Source: Lientehia hominis
GTDB taxonomy: Bacteria > Bacillota > Clostridia > Lachnospirales > Lachnospiraceae
DNA length: 64,000 bases
NCBI RefSeq assembly: GCF_021044755.1
Contig: NZ_JAJNOR010000001.1
Span: forward strand, 558,001 to 622,000
Direction of reading: 5' to 3'
Part shown: piece after piece, positions 39,521-48,562 of the stretch
Layout of the letters: every line of letters starts with the position of its first letter
How positions within the stretch are numbered: the stretch's first letter is position 1
Position numbers and translations under genes: made by a program
Notes under the pieces: generated by a model
What the model saw: the letters and a program-made list of their open reading frames with translations, nothing else
What the model was told of the DNA's origin: nothing
Databases searched by the model: none

Positions 39521-40732
39521 CTATTTCTTTTCCGTTTTCGGATCCGCCACTTCTTTCCCTCCGTTTATGAAATCTTCATATAACGGGGACATGGAACGCA
39601 GCTTTTCCACAATCTCCTTCAGCTTTTCCACCACATAATCAATCTGTTCTTTCGTAGTATCGTCACCCAGAGTCAGTCTCAGAGAACCGTGGGCGATCTC
39701 ATGGGGCAGTCCAATGGCCAAAAGTACATGGGAAGGATCTAAAGATCCGGAAGTACACGCAGAACCGCTGGAAGCGCAGATGCCGGCCATGTCGAGCATG
39801 ATCAGCATGGATTCTCCTTCTACAAACTGAAAGCTGAAGTTCGCATTGTTAGGCAGGCGCTTTGTCCGGTGCCCGTTGAGCCTGGTATAAGGAATCTCTT
39901 TCATCACCCGCTCAATCAAGTAATCCCTGAGCTCCGATTCTTTCCTGTCCCGTTCTTCCATCGTATCGGCACAAATCCTGGCCGCAGCTCCCAAGCCCAC
40001 GATGCCCGGAACGTTCTCCGTGCCGGCGCGGCGCTTCCTCTCCTGGGCGCCTCCATGGATAAAGGAACGGATCTTTACACCTTTCCGGATATACAGGAAA
40101 CCGACGCCCTTCGGCCCGTTGAGCTTATGGCCGCTTGCACTCAGCATGTCGATTCCCATTTCATCTACCTTTATCGGCACATGGCCGAATGCCTGCACCG
40201 CATCCGTGTGAAACAGGATTCCCTTCTCCTTTGCCAGGCGCCCGATCTCCGCGATCGGTTCCATCGTGCCGATCTCATTGTTCGCGAACATCACGGAAAT
40301 CAGGATGGTATCAGGTCTTATGGAGGACTTAAGCTGCTCCATGTCCACCACGCCGTCTTCATCCACATCCAGATAAGTCACATCGAAGCCTTTGCTCTCC
40401 AGATATTCGCCGGTATGGAGAATTGCGTGGTGCTCGATCTTCGTCGTGATGATATGTTTTCCTTTTTCCCCATAAGCGTCCGCCGCAGCCTTCAGCGCCC
40501 AGTTATCAGCTTCCGAACCGCCGCCGGTAAAATATATTTCGCTGGAATCTGCGCCCAAAATCTCCGCAATGGTTTCTCTTGCTTCCGTAATGGCCTGCTT
40601 GTTTCCTGACGCAAAGCCGTACACGGAAGACGGGTTGCCGAATTTCTCGGAAAAATACGGGAGCATCGCATCCAGTACCTTCGGATTCACCTTTGTAGTA
40701 GCCGCATTATCTAAATAAATCAACTGTTCCAT
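39521..40732 (-). CDS. nifS: Cysteine desulfurase (NifS/IscS family)
   Basis: 403 residues, PLP enzyme. YLDNAATTKVNPKVLDAM at the start, the PLP-binding Lys in SASGHKLNGPKGVGFLYI, and the active Cys in the loop ICASSGSACTSGSLDPSHVL. The SSGSACTSG loop places it in group I (IscS/NifS). It supplies sulfur to the NifU scaffold and to MnmA, both immediately downstream. The 18-base gap to nifU and 29-base gap from iscR make one operon. Confidence 0.96.
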   Translation of the reverse strand: MEQLIYLDNAATTKVNPKVLDAMLPYFSEKFGNPSSVYGFASGNKQAITEARETIAEILGADSSEIYFTGGGSEADNWALKAAADAYGEKGKHIITTKIEHHAILHTGEYLESKGFDVTYLDVDEDGVVDMEQLKSSIRPDTILISVMFANNEIGTMEPIAEIGRLAKEKGILFHTDAVQAFGHVPIKVDEMGIDMLSASGHKLNGPKGVGFLYIRKGVKIRSFIHGGAQERKRRAGTENVPGIVGLGAAARICADTMEERDRKESELRDYLIERVMKEIPYTRLNGHRTKRLPNNANFSFQFVEGESMLIMLDMAGICASSGSACTSGSLDPSHVLLAIGLPHEIAHGSLRLTLGDDTTKEQIDYVVEKLKEIVEKLRSMSPLYEDFINGGKEVADPKTEKK

Positions 40733-40761
40733 TTTCTGTACCCTTCTTTCCTTATCTTATA

Positions 40762-41205
40762 TTATTCCTCTTTCCATGTCCCTGCCTGCATGGATTTACT
40801 TTGCTCCACAAGTTCCTTTAGGGTAATGTGGTCTACCGTATCCTCCAGACTTTCATGGATCTTCTTCCAGACATATTTTGTCACGCAGAATTTAGCCGTC
40901 TTGCACGAGCCATCCCTCTCAAGCCCGGCACAATCCACCAGGATCAGATCCCCTTCCAGGGCCCGCAGGATATCGCCCACGGAAATCCTTTCCATATTGC
41001 CCACGATCTGGTATCCTCCCTGTGTGCCCCGGACGCTTTTCACCAGTCCTGCCTTCTTGAGCAATCCCAAAAGCTGCTCCAAATATTTATCAGACAAATC
41101 CTGCCGTTTTGCAATTGTCTGAATCGACACCGGCCCGTCTTCACTGGTCTCGGCCAGATCCACCATGGCCCGCAGGCCGTACCGGCCCTTCGTTGACAAT
41201 TTCAT
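40762..41205 (-). CDS. Rrf2-family regulator (IscR-like)
   Basis: 147 residues. The N-terminal winged helix (MKLSTKGRYGLRAMVDLAET, then DLSDKYLEQLLGLLKKAGLV and SVRGTQGGYQI) is typical Rrf2. Three cysteines stand as C-x8-C-x5-C in VDCAGLERDGSCKTAKFC, suggesting it senses a cluster like IscR, though the first spacing differs from the C-x5-C-x5-C of E. coli IscR. It heads the Fe-S operon and probably represses it through the dyad at 41254-41270. Confidence 0.9.
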   Translation of the reverse strand: MKLSTKGRYGLRAMVDLAETSEDGPVSIQTIAKRQDLSDKYLEQLLGLLKKAGLVKSVRGTQGGYQIVGNMERISVGDILRALEGDLILVDCAGLERDGSCKTAKFCVTKYVWKKIHESLEDTVDHITLKELVEQSKSMQAGTWKEE

Positions 41206-41250
41206 CCTGCGCCTCCAAATTCCCAGTAAAATACTATGATTTTCATTGAC

Positions 41251-41279
41251 ACTATACCACCGCCCGGTATTTTTGTCAA
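41251..41279 (-). promoter_or_regulatory. iscR-nifS-nifU-mnmA promoter with dyad operator
   Basis: Minus strand: TTGACA (41274-41279), 17 bases, TATAGT (41251-41256). The repeat ATACC-N7-GGTAT (41254-41270) lies between and over the -10, an ideal repressor position for the Rrf2 protein. Confidence 0.8.
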
Positions 41280-41359
41280 GACTGCTTGGGAAATATTTAC
41301 ATGGGACTATTTATGCATTTCCCACAATATACTGTAACAACGCCATTTGAGGTACTGCC

Positions 41360-42907
41360 ATGAAAAAAAGGAAACAAAAAAACCCGCTGATCCTGGGTAC
41401 TCTGCTCCTGACCGCCTCTGGAATCGCCGCACGGGTCGCCGGCTTCTTTTACCGGATTTTTCTTTCTCATAAAATCAGTACGGAAGCCATGGGACTCTAC
41501 CAGCTGGTATATCCCATATACGGAATCTGCTTTTCCCTCTGCTGCGGATCCATTCAGACGGCCATATCCCGGTTTGTAGCAGCTGAACATGGTAAAAAAG
41601 GAGAGGGCAACAGCCGCCGGTATCTCGCCTGCGGGCTGATCCTGGCCCTCTCTCTTTCCTTTGCGGCAGCGGCCATCATGTATCAGTATGCCCCGTTTCT
41701 GGCCCTCCATGTACTGTCAGAGCCCCGCTGTGAAAACCTGCTCCGCATTCTGTCCTTCTCGGTCCCCATGAGCGCCGTACACGCCTGTATCTGCGGTTAT
41801 TATTATGGGCGCAGCAAAGCGCAGGTACCCGCGGCCGCACAGTTGATTGAACAGTGCGTCCGTATCATGACCGTGATCGCCGTCGTTTATATGGCGGAAT
41901 CCTCGGGAAAGACCATTACCGCAGCATACGCGGTAGTCGGCCATCTGGCCGGCGAGGCCGGCGCCCTTCTCTCCAGCCTCCTGGCCTTTTCCTTTCATGC
42001 TTCCAAACAGTCACGGAAAAAAAGCTCTGTCCAGGGGAATATCTCCCAGTCTTCTTATGGCCTTTTATTCCGCAACCTGGTCCTGATGGTCCTGCCTCTC
42101 ACGGCAAACCGGCTGGTCATCAGCCTTCTGCAGAGTGCCGAAGCCATCATGATCCCAGGGCGGTTGAGGAGCTTCGGCCTGTCCCCCGGCGACGCCCTGA
42201 GCCTGTATGGAGTCCTGACAGGAATGTCCCTGCCTTTTATCCTGTTCCCGACAGCCATCACCAATTCTCTTTCGGTCATGCTGCTCCCTCATATCGCGGA
42301 AGCCCAGTCCATGAAGGCCTACGAGAGCATCAATTATTCCTCCGCGATATCCATACGATACAGCCTATACATCGGAATCCTGTTCGCCGGAATCTTCCTT
42401 TATTTTGGCCCTTCAGTGGGACCGGTCATCTTCCACAACGAAACGGCGGGCAGCTTTCTGTCCGTCCTGGCGTGGCTGTGTCCGTTTCTCTACGTATCCG
42501 GAACGTTGAACAGCATCATCAACGGCCTGGGCTACGCAAAGACCACCTTCTTCCATACGGCCATAGGTCTGACCATACGGCTCTGCTTCGTCATGTTCCT
42601 GATCCCCAGGCTCGGAATACGCGCTTATCTGTACGGACTGCTGTGCAGCGAGCTCACCATCACCATGTTTCACCTGAACTTTCTTCGAAAAAAAATCGAG
42701 CTGCCGTTTTCACCCTTTTATGAGCTCATCCGCCCCGCCCTGGCCGTTTTCCTGTCCATCGGTATTACCATGGCCCACGCATCCCTTCCCATCCATGAAG
42801 GAATGCCCGCTTTGCTGGACCTGCTGGTCTCCGGAATCCTGTTTGTTGTCTGCTTCCTGTTCTTTCTGTATGTGACAAGGCATAAACATTCCGCCTCCCG
42901 CCTTTAG
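41360..42907 (+). CDS. SpoVB-like polysaccharide/lipid flippase (MOP superfamily)
   Basis: 515 residues with about 13-14 membrane helices. The start KNPLILGTLLLTASGIAARV and YRIFLSHKISTEAMGLYQLV, with later ISLLQSAEAIMIPGRL and LNSIINGLGYAKTTFFHTAI, match stage V sporulation protein B and related exporters. Such proteins flip lipid-linked wall precursors or polysaccharides. It is divergent from iscR; ribosome site TTTGAGG. Whether it acts in sporulation cannot be judged here. Confidence 0.88.
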   Translation: MKKRKQKNPLILGTLLLTASGIAARVAGFFYRIFLSHKISTEAMGLYQLVYPIYGICFSLCCGSIQTAISRFVAAEHGKKGEGNSRRYLACGLILALSLSFAAAAIMYQYAPFLALHVLSEPRCENLLRILSFSVPMSAVHACICGYYYGRSKAQVPAAAQLIEQCVRIMTVIAVVYMAESSGKTITAAYAVVGHLAGEAGALLSSLLAFSFHASKQSRKKSSVQGNISQSSYGLLFRNLVLMVLPLTANRLVISLLQSAEAIMIPGRLRSFGLSPGDALSLYGVLTGMSLPFILFPTAITNSLSVMLLPHIAEAQSMKAYESINYSSAISIRYSLYIGILFAGIFLYFGPSVGPVIFHNETAGSFLSVLAWLCPFLYVSGTLNSIINGLGYAKTTFFHTAIGLTIRLCFVMFLIPRLGIRAYLYGLLCSELTITMFHLNFLRKKIELPFSPFYELIRPALAVFLSIGITMAHASLPIHEGMPALLDLLVSGILFVVCFLFFLYVTRHKHSASRL

Positions 42908-42944
42908 TGAAACCTATTATCTCAAATCAATCAAGGAGTTGAAT

Positions 42945-43457
42945 ATGAATACTGAACACAAAAAATTATTTCACTATACGCTTCTCGGTATCCTCTTGGT
43001 ATCTGTCTTCGGCTCTCTGCTGCATTTCGCCTATGGTGCAAGCGGAGAGAATTTCCTCGTTGGACTCATCTCCCCTGTGAATGAATCCACTTGGGAACAT
43101 ATGAAGCTTTTATTTTTTCCCATGCTCTTATATCTGCTCCTGGCGCTGCCGAGACTTAAATCTGCCTGGCCCTGCGCCGTCTCTGCGCTGCCTTCCGGAA
43201 TACTTGCCGGTATATTTCTGATACCGGTCCTCTTTTATACCTACAGCGGGGTCCTGGGCTTCCACAATCTCATACTGGATATCGCCGTTTTCCTCGTAAG
43301 TGTCGTGATCGGTTTCCTGATTTTTTACCGACGAACCTTAAACTGCCGGTCAAAGAAATATACTTTGTTTCTAAATCTGCTCCTTATGGTCATCGTGGTC
43401 TTGTTCTTCCTATTCACCTATTTTCCGCCCTCCATAGGGCTGTTCGTATCTCCTTAA
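42945..43457 (+). CDS. Four- to five-helix membrane protein (DUF6512-like)
   Basis: 170 residues from the ATG at 42945 (AAGGAG 6 bases upstream). Helices: YTLLGILLVSVFGSLLHFAY, LLFFPMLLYLLLAL, VSALPSGILAGIFLIPVLFY, LILDIAVFLVSVVIGFLIFY and FLNLLLMVIVVLFFLFTYFP. The conserved patch SPVNESTWEHMKLLFFPML recalls the DUF6512 family; function unknown. It follows the flippase gene by 37 bases and ends in a strong terminator. Confidence 0.78.
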   Translation: MNTEHKKLFHYTLLGILLVSVFGSLLHFAYGASGENFLVGLISPVNESTWEHMKLLFFPMLLYLLLALPRLKSAWPCAVSALPSGILAGIFLIPVLFYTYSGVLGFHNLILDIAVFLVSVVIGFLIFYRRTLNCRSKKYTLFLNLLLMVIVVLFFLFTYFPPSIGLFVSP

Positions 43458-43466
43458 GCAGACTGG

Positions 43467-43493
43467 GCCGCCGGCGTGCCGGCGGCTTTTTTT
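43467..43493 (+). terminator. Rho-independent terminator
   Basis: GCCGCCGGC-GTG-CCGGCGGC-type stem of 8 pairs followed by TTTTTTT, 9 bases after the DUF6512-like gene. Confidence 0.92.
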
Positions 43494-43585
43494 ACGCCCC
43501 AATACAAGCCGTTTGACATTTTAGGAACAGATATTACTATTAAAGAAAGCCAAGTCGATTCTGTTCATCTTTGGAGGGGAATTTT

Positions 43586-43773
43586 ATGTTAGATCTATTG
43601 CTTAAGAGAAGAAGCTGCCGGAAATTTGAAGACAGAGCCATAGAAGAAGAAAAAAAGGAAAAGCTTCTGCAGGAGTGCTTTCGATTATCGCGGTAGGCTA
43701 TCCGGAAAAAATGCTTCCCGCTCACACATTAGACGAAGTGGTTCAAGAAAAGATTCATAGAGAATTTTATTAA
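43586..43773 (+). pseudogene. Nitroreductase relic with internal deletion
   Basis: The gene keeps a good ribosome site (TGGAGGGG) and a nitroreductase N-terminus, MLDLLLKRRSCRKFEDRAIE, up to residue 36. Then, in another frame, it jumps to a typical nitroreductase C-terminus, IAVGYPEKMLPAHTLDEVVQ, ending EKIHREFY at 43773. The middle of about 110 residues, holding most FMN contacts, is gone, and the two parts are out of frame, so no product is made. Confidence 0.85.
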
Positions 43774-43778
43774 AATAC

Positions 43779-43806
43779 CGGCCCGCTGCTCCACGCATAC
43801 GGGCCG
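43779..43806. terminator. Hairpin between nitroreductase relic and metA
   Basis: CGGCCCG and CGGGCCG form a 7-base-pair stem with a 14-base loop; TATTTTAAT follows on the minus strand. It likely ends the ligA-metA transcript. Confidence 0.55.
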
Positions 43807-43854
43807 AAATCATGACAGCCGTAAACTTCAGCCGGTGCATGATCTTCTCAATAT

Positions 43855-44760
43855 TTACAAAATATACGGCGTCACCTGATACACATAGAAATTGATCCAG
43901 TTGGTATAAAGGGCATTGGCATGCATCCTCCATGTAAGGAGAGGCCTCTCCTCCGGGTCATCCTCCGGATAATAATTCACCGGAACCGCTGTATCCATTC
44001 CCTTCCCCCGGTCGCGGCGGTATTCCCCATCCAGCGTGACCCTGTCATATTCGGGATGTCCCATGACAAAGATATGCCGCCCGTCCCGGCTCTGCACCAG
44101 GAACACGCCTGCCTCGTCAGATTCTGCCAATATGATGAGCTCCGGGCAGGCGGCGATATCCTCTTTCCGTACGTAAGTATACCTGGAATGAGGCGCGCGG
44201 AACACATCGTCAAATCCTCTCACCAGCGGGACCGTCCGGTCCAGTACCCTGTGATCGTAGACACCGAACAGCTTTTTTTCCATCTCGTGTTTCTGGATCC
44301 CATAGTGATAATACAGGCCCGCCTGCGCTCCCCAGCAGATATGTACCGTAGAGGTCACATGAGTTTTTCCCCACTCCATGATCTTCGCAAGCTCCGGCCA
44401 ATAATCCACCTCTTCAAATTCCATCTGCTCTACCGGAGCCCCTGTGATGATCATGCCGTCGAATTTCTGCTCACGGATGGCATCAAACGTCACATAGAAC
44501 TTGTTCAGATGGCTCACAGAGGTATGAGTAGACTCGTGGGTAGACATATGCAGAAATGTAATGTCCAGTTGGATCGGCGTATTGGAAAGGGAACGGAGAA
44601 GCTGTGTCTCCGTTTCCTCTTTTATGGGCATCAAATTCAAGATCACGATCTGCAGAGGACGGATGTCCTGAGAAACAGCGCGGTTCTCATCCATGATGAA
44701 AATATTTTCCGTCTCGAGTATCGCGCGCGCGGGCAAGTCATTTTGTATCTTAATGGGCAT
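43855..44760 (-). CDS. metA: Homoserine O-acetyltransferase (MetA family)
   Basis: 301 residues. Catalytic Cys142 in HICWGAQAGLYY, His235 and Glu237 in MGHPEYD complete the triad. Residue 111 is Glu (ITGAPVEQMEFEEVDYW). In this family Glu111 goes with acetyl-CoA use and Gly111 with succinyl-CoA use, so it probably acetylates homoserine, first step of methionine synthesis, in spite of the common name homoserine succinyltransferase. The gene starts 10 bases after ligA on the same strand; no methionine riboswitch precedes it. Confidence 0.95.
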   Translation of the reverse strand: MPIKIQNDLPARAILETENIFIMDENRAVSQDIRPLQIVILNLMPIKEETETQLLRSLSNTPIQLDITFLHMSTHESTHTSVSHLNKFYVTFDAIREQKFDGMIITGAPVEQMEFEEVDYWPELAKIMEWGKTHVTSTVHICWGAQAGLYYHYGIQKHEMEKKLFGVYDHRVLDRTVPLVRGFDDVFRAPHSRYTYVRKEDIAACPELIILAESDEAGVFLVQSRDGRHIFVMGHPEYDRVTLDGEYRRDRGKGMDTAVPVNYYPEDDPEERPLLTWRMHANALYTNWINFYVYQVTPYIL

Positions 44761-44770
44761 AGTCTCTCTC

Positions 44771-46732
44771 CTATTCTGTCATATTCAGAAATTCCTCTTC
44801 CGATATAATGGGAATTCCAAGCTCCTTTGCTTTTTTATTCTTCGAGGAACCCGACAAACTGTCATTGTTTATGAGGTAATCAGTTCTGGCCGTAACGGAA
44901 CCCGTCACTTTTCCACCCAGAGATTCAATCAGCGCCTTTGCCTCGTTCCGGTTTCCAAAACGTTCCAAAGACCCTGTGATGACAAACGTCTTTCCGGCCA
45001 GAATCTGTGTTTCCGCTGATGCCACTTCATCATGAAATGTCACCAGCGAAAGCATTCGGTCTGCCTCCCCATTGTTCTTTTCTGACTGGAAATAGGATAC
45101 CATGCCGTCGGCGATCACGGGGCCGATACCGTCTATCTGCTCCAGTTCCTCTCTGTCCGCATGGCGGAGCCTGTCAAAATCATAGTCAAATGCCTTGCAG
45201 AGCATCTTTGCGTTGGCCACTCCGATATTGGCGATTCCCAATCCATAGACAAAACGGGGCATGGTCGTGTCCCTCGCTTTTTCCAAAGACGCCTGAAGAT
45301 TTTCATAGGATTTCTCTCCAAAGCCATCCATGGAAATAATCTGCTCTCTATAGCGGTCCAGATAAAAAAGATCCGCAAATTCCCGAACAAAGCCCGCATC
45401 CACAAATTTCTCCAGTGTCGCTTCAGACAGCCCTTCGATATTCATGGCGTCCCTGCTCACAAACAAAGAAAAACGCTTGATCCGTTTTGCCTGACACTCC
45501 GGATTCGTGCAGTACAGCGATTTCACGTCGTTTTCCTGCCGTATCTCTGTGACGCCGCCGCAGACGGGGCAGGCCTTGGGTATTTCCAGGCTTCCGCTCC
45601 GCGTCAGATTGTCGGCAATCTGAGGGATGATCATATTGGCCTTATACACTGTGATCTCATCCCCGGCCCCCAGCTCCAGGGCTTCCATAATGCTCAGGTT
45701 ATGGACGCTGGCCCTGCTGACTGTGGTCCCTTCCAATTCCACCGGTTCAAATACCGCTACCGGATTGATCAGTCCAGTCCTGGAAGCGCTCCATTCAATA
45801 TACGAAAGATGAGTGGGCTGAATCTCATCCGCCCACTTAAACGCAATGGAATCCCGGGGGAATTTCGCGGTCCGGCCCAGAGACCGGCCGTATTCTATAT
45901 CATCAAAAATCAGAACCAGGCCATCGGACGGGAAGTCGTTATCCCCGATCCGGCCGGCAAAATCCGCGACTGTTTCCGCCACTGTTTCCCGGCTGACCTT
46001 CCGGTACTCCACCACGTCAAAGCCCTGCTCGGAAAGCCACAGGAACTGATTCTCCCTGGAGTTTCCGAAGTCCACCCCTCCTGCTTTCACTAAAGAAAAC
46101 GCAAAAAAATTTACATTTCGCTTCGCTGTGATCTCGTTGTTCAGCTGGCGGACTGTTCCGCTGCAGAGGTTCCGGGGATTCTTGTATTTCGCGTCCACTT
46201 CTGCGATCTCTTCATTTATCTTATAAAAATCTGAATATTTGATCACGGCCTCTCCACGAAGCACCACTTCTCCGCGGCAGGCAATCGTTAGAGGTACATT
46301 GGCAAACACACGGGCATTATTCGTAATGACTTCTCCCACTTCCCCGTTTCCCCGGGTGACCGCTTTTTCAAGCTGCCCGTCCCGGTAGGTCAGTACAATG
46401 GTCAGTCCATCCAGTTTCCAGGACAGGAGTCCATCCTTATCTCCAAGCCATTCAGACAGCGCTCCCGCGTCCTTTGTTTTATCCAGAGACAGCATCGGAC
46501 TCTCGTGTGCCTCCTTGGGAAGCTCACTCAGCAATTCATAGCCTACCTGTGTGGTAGGGCTCTTGGATAAAGTAATCCCTGTTTCCCTCTCCAGAGCCAC
46601 AAGCTCATCATACCGTGCGTCATACTCATAATTGCTCATGATCTCCCGGCTCTCCTGATAATAGGCTTTTCCCGCCTCTCTCAGGAGATTCACCAGCTCC
46701 TTCATCCGTGCGATCTGTCTTTCCTTTTCCAT
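44771..46732 (-). CDS. ligA: NAD+-dependent DNA ligase LigA
   Basis: 653 residues from the ATG at 46732. Adenylation domain with N-terminal SNYEYDARYDELVALE and active-site Lys in SWKLDGLTIVL, the OB fold, the zinc finger with CPVCGG then CTNPEC, helix-hairpin-helix repeats (LEQIDGIGPVIADG) and a C-terminal BRCT domain (AGKTFVITGSLERFGNRNEA, then KVTGSVTARTDYLI). It seals nicks in replication and repair using NAD+. The KLDGLT form of the KxDG motif is a divergent clostridial version. It is slightly shorter than the E. coli enzyme (671). Confidence 0.94.
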   Translation of the reverse strand: MEKERQIARMKELVNLLREAGKAYYQESREIMSNYEYDARYDELVALERETGITLSKSPTTQVGYELLSELPKEAHESPMLSLDKTKDAGALSEWLGDKDGLLSWKLDGLTIVLTYRDGQLEKAVTRGNGEVGEVITNNARVFANVPLTIACRGEVVLRGEAVIKYSDFYKINEEIAEVDAKYKNPRNLCSGTVRQLNNEITAKRNVNFFAFSLVKAGGVDFGNSRENQFLWLSEQGFDVVEYRKVSRETVAETVADFAGRIGDNDFPSDGLVLIFDDIEYGRSLGRTAKFPRDSIAFKWADEIQPTHLSYIEWSASRTGLINPVAVFEPVELEGTTVSRASVHNLSIMEALELGAGDEITVYKANMIIPQIADNLTRSGSLEIPKACPVCGGVTEIRQENDVKSLYCTNPECQAKRIKRFSLFVSRDAMNIEGLSEATLEKFVDAGFVREFADLFYLDRYREQIISMDGFGEKSYENLQASLEKARDTTMPRFVYGLGIANIGVANAKMLCKAFDYDFDRLRHADREELEQIDGIGPVIADGMVSYFQSEKNNGEADRMLSLVTFHDEVASAETQILAGKTFVITGSLERFGNRNEAKALIESLGGKVTGSVTARTDYLINNDSLSGSSKNKKAKELGIPIISEEEFLNMTE

Positions 46733-46753
46733 TCTAAGCACCTGTCCGTTGTC

Positions 46754-47509
46754 TTAACGATTTTTATTCTTATTGAGCTCTTTCCACGGTTTTCCGCTGG
46801 AGTTCTTAAGAAGCTCCTGAAGCGCTTCATACTCCTCTGGAGCCGCTTCCCGATAACTTCCGACGGGAATGCCGTCCACGGTAAAGTTCATGACTCTTAT
46901 CCGCCTGAGTCCTCTCACACGGTAATCAAAATACTCACACATCCGCCGAATCTGACGGTTGAGCCCCTGAACCAGGATTATGCGGAATTCCTGCGGCCCG
47001 GTCTTTTCTATCCGGCAGGGCGCCGTCACCGTATCCAGGATTGGCACGCCTTTTGCCATGGCCTGCAGGAACTCAGATGTCACCGGTTTATTCACCTTCA
47101 CCAGATATTCCTTGCTATGAGCATTTCCCCTCCGGAGTATTTTATTCACCAGCTCTCCCTGGTTTGTCATCAGAATAAGCCCTTCTGATTCCTTGTCCAG
47201 GCGTCCGACCGGATACACGCGTATTGGATAATTCACCAAATCCACAATGTTTTTTTCGCCTTTAAATGCCGCGGTAGTACATACCACACCTGAAGGCTTA
47301 TTCACCAGAAGGAGTACCGGACGTTCCTTTCCTCCCACCGCCTTACCGTCCACACATACCTGCTGGCCCGGCAAGACCTTCTGGCCCATGGACGCAGTCC
47401 CGCCGTCCACCGTCACCCTGCCCTGAGAGATGAGTCTGTCAGCTTCCCTGCGGGAGCAGACGCCTGCTTCACTCAAATATTTATTCAAACGGATTCCCTG
47501 TTCTTCCAC
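46754..47509 (-). CDS. RluF/RsuA-family rRNA pseudouridine synthase
   Basis: 251 residues: S4 RNA-binding domain (GIRLNKYLSEAGVCSRREAD, RLISQGRVTVDG), then the synthase with catalytic Asp in YPVGRLDKESEGLILMTN and C-terminal LVQGLNRQIRRMCEYFDYRV. The QGLNRQIRRM form and length resemble RluF (23S U2604), but RsuA or RluB type cannot be excluded. GTG start with GGAGG 11 bases upstream. It lies 21 bases upstream of ligA on the same strand, so rluF-ligA-metA may share a transcript. Confidence 0.9.
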   Translation of the reverse strand: MEEQGIRLNKYLSEAGVCSRREADRLISQGRVTVDGGTASMGQKVLPGQQVCVDGKAVGGKERPVLLLVNKPSGVVCTTAAFKGEKNIVDLVNYPIRVYPVGRLDKESEGLILMTNQGELVNKILRRGNAHSKEYLVKVNKPVTSEFLQAMAKGVPILDTVTAPCRIEKTGPQEFRIILVQGLNRQIRRMCEYFDYRVRGLRRIRVMNFTVDGIPVGSYREAAPEEYEALQELLKNSSGKPWKELNKNKNR

Positions 47510-47647
47510 GATCTGCGTATCCTCCAGCTTCCTATTATTAAATGCTGCAAATAACGTTTTGATTCTAATGCTTTATTATAACTTTCCTTCCGGGCATAGT
47601 CAAGCAAAGAGAGCTTCTCCCGCCCCGCCTTCGGGGTTCGTCTATGC

Positions 47648-48007
47648 TCAGTACACTTCCGCCCCAAAAGGCATCAGTGCCAGCTTTGCCAGCTTGAACT
47701 GCTGCATCCCAAAGGGAATCCCTACAATGGTCACACAGAATAAAAGTCCCAGTACCGCGAACTCCAGGGCCATGGGAAGTCCCGATACGATCAGCCAGAT
47801 TATGTTTAATAAGAAGGAGCCTGCACCGCCTCCGTAATGGACCTCCTTTCCAAAAGGAAAAAAGCTGAGGCCCGCAAACTTAAAACACTGCAGGCCTATG
47901 GGAATACCCACGATACTTATGCACCACAGACAGCCCGCCAGGCACCAGCTGAGGCCGCTTAAAAGACCTCCGAAAATAAACCAGATTACATTTCCCAACA
48001 ATCCCAT
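47648..48007 (-). CDS. YccF-domain membrane protein
   Basis: 119 residues from the ATG at 48007 (GGGAGG 8 bases upstream). Two copies of the YccF motif are visible: WCLAGCLWCISIVGIPIGLQ, with CFKFAGLSFFPFGKEV, and EFAVLGLLFCVTIVGIPFGM, with QQFKLAKLALMPFGAEVY. Each follows a hydrophobic helix. Function of YccF is unknown. It begins 4 bases after the coiled-coil gene, so both lie under the Mn2+-type riboswitch at 48563-48693. Confidence 0.9.
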   Translation of the reverse strand: MGLLGNVIWFIFGGLLSGLSWCLAGCLWCISIVGIPIGLQCFKFAGLSFFPFGKEVHYGGGAGSFLLNIIWLIVSGLPMALEFAVLGLLFCVTIVGIPFGMQQFKLAKLALMPFGAEVY

Positions 48008-48011
48008 ATCA

Positions 48012-48476
48012 TTACCTCCCATCTTCCAGGCGGAGACAAGAATACCAGCTTTTTAAGTTCATCAGAATTCCTTCTACTCTTATTCTGGCATCCTCGACCT
48101 GCTCCCTGGCTTCCTGTATCCTGGACTGGACCAGCCAGTCCGCTGCCAATCCGTCAAAAAAGAAATCTGCAAAAGTCAGAAAACTACCGATCTCCACTTG
48201 AAACTCCATGGGAACCTGTATATCCGACAGCTCCTTCTGAAACTGCAGCAGGTGGAATTTGGCCCTCTCAATCTCTTCTCTGGCATCATCAATCTTGGAA
48301 TGTTTGATCAGGCTGGCGAAGAACCCTCCGCCAAACATATCCCAGACGCCCCATCCCCTGGCGCTTCCCAGATGACTCTCCGCACATTTCAGGCTGTGAA
48401 GCGCCTGTTCTCCGGCTTCAATCGCCTCGCAAGTCTCCTGCATCTGTTTCCTCATCTTATAATTCTTTTCCTCCAT
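48012..48476 (-). CDS. Uncharacterised helical protein under riboswitch control
   Basis: 154 residues, mostly amphipathic helix with coiled-coil character (KMRKQMQETCEAIEAGEQAL, DDAREEIERAKFHLLQFQKE, RIQEAREQVEDARIRVEGIL). Two hydrophobic glycine/phenylalanine-rich patches occur, GWGVWDMFGGGFFASLIKHS and FLTFADFFFDGLAADW, which could lie in or on a membrane. I do not recognise the family. AAAGGAG precedes the ATG. It is first gene downstream of the yybP-ykoY type riboswitch and coupled to YccF, which points to metal or envelope homeostasis. Confidence 0.82.
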   Translation of the reverse strand: MEEKNYKMRKQMQETCEAIEAGEQALHSLKCAESHLGSARGWGVWDMFGGGFFASLIKHSKIDDAREEIERAKFHLLQFQKELSDIQVPMEFQVEIGSFLTFADFFFDGLAADWLVQSRIQEAREQVEDARIRVEGILMNLKSWYSCLRLEDGR

Positions 48477-48562
48477 ACGTCTCCTTTCCTGCCCTCAGGC
48501 ATTTCCCGCGGCAGGTAAGAGACCGGATATCTTTCATCAATAGATTCCATCTAATATGAAAT

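Noticed and set aside
41854..42723. A 289-codon plus-strand frame within the SpoVB-like gene
   Set aside because: Alternate frame of a clear 14-helix membrane protein; no start signal and Arg/Pro/His-rich shadow composition.
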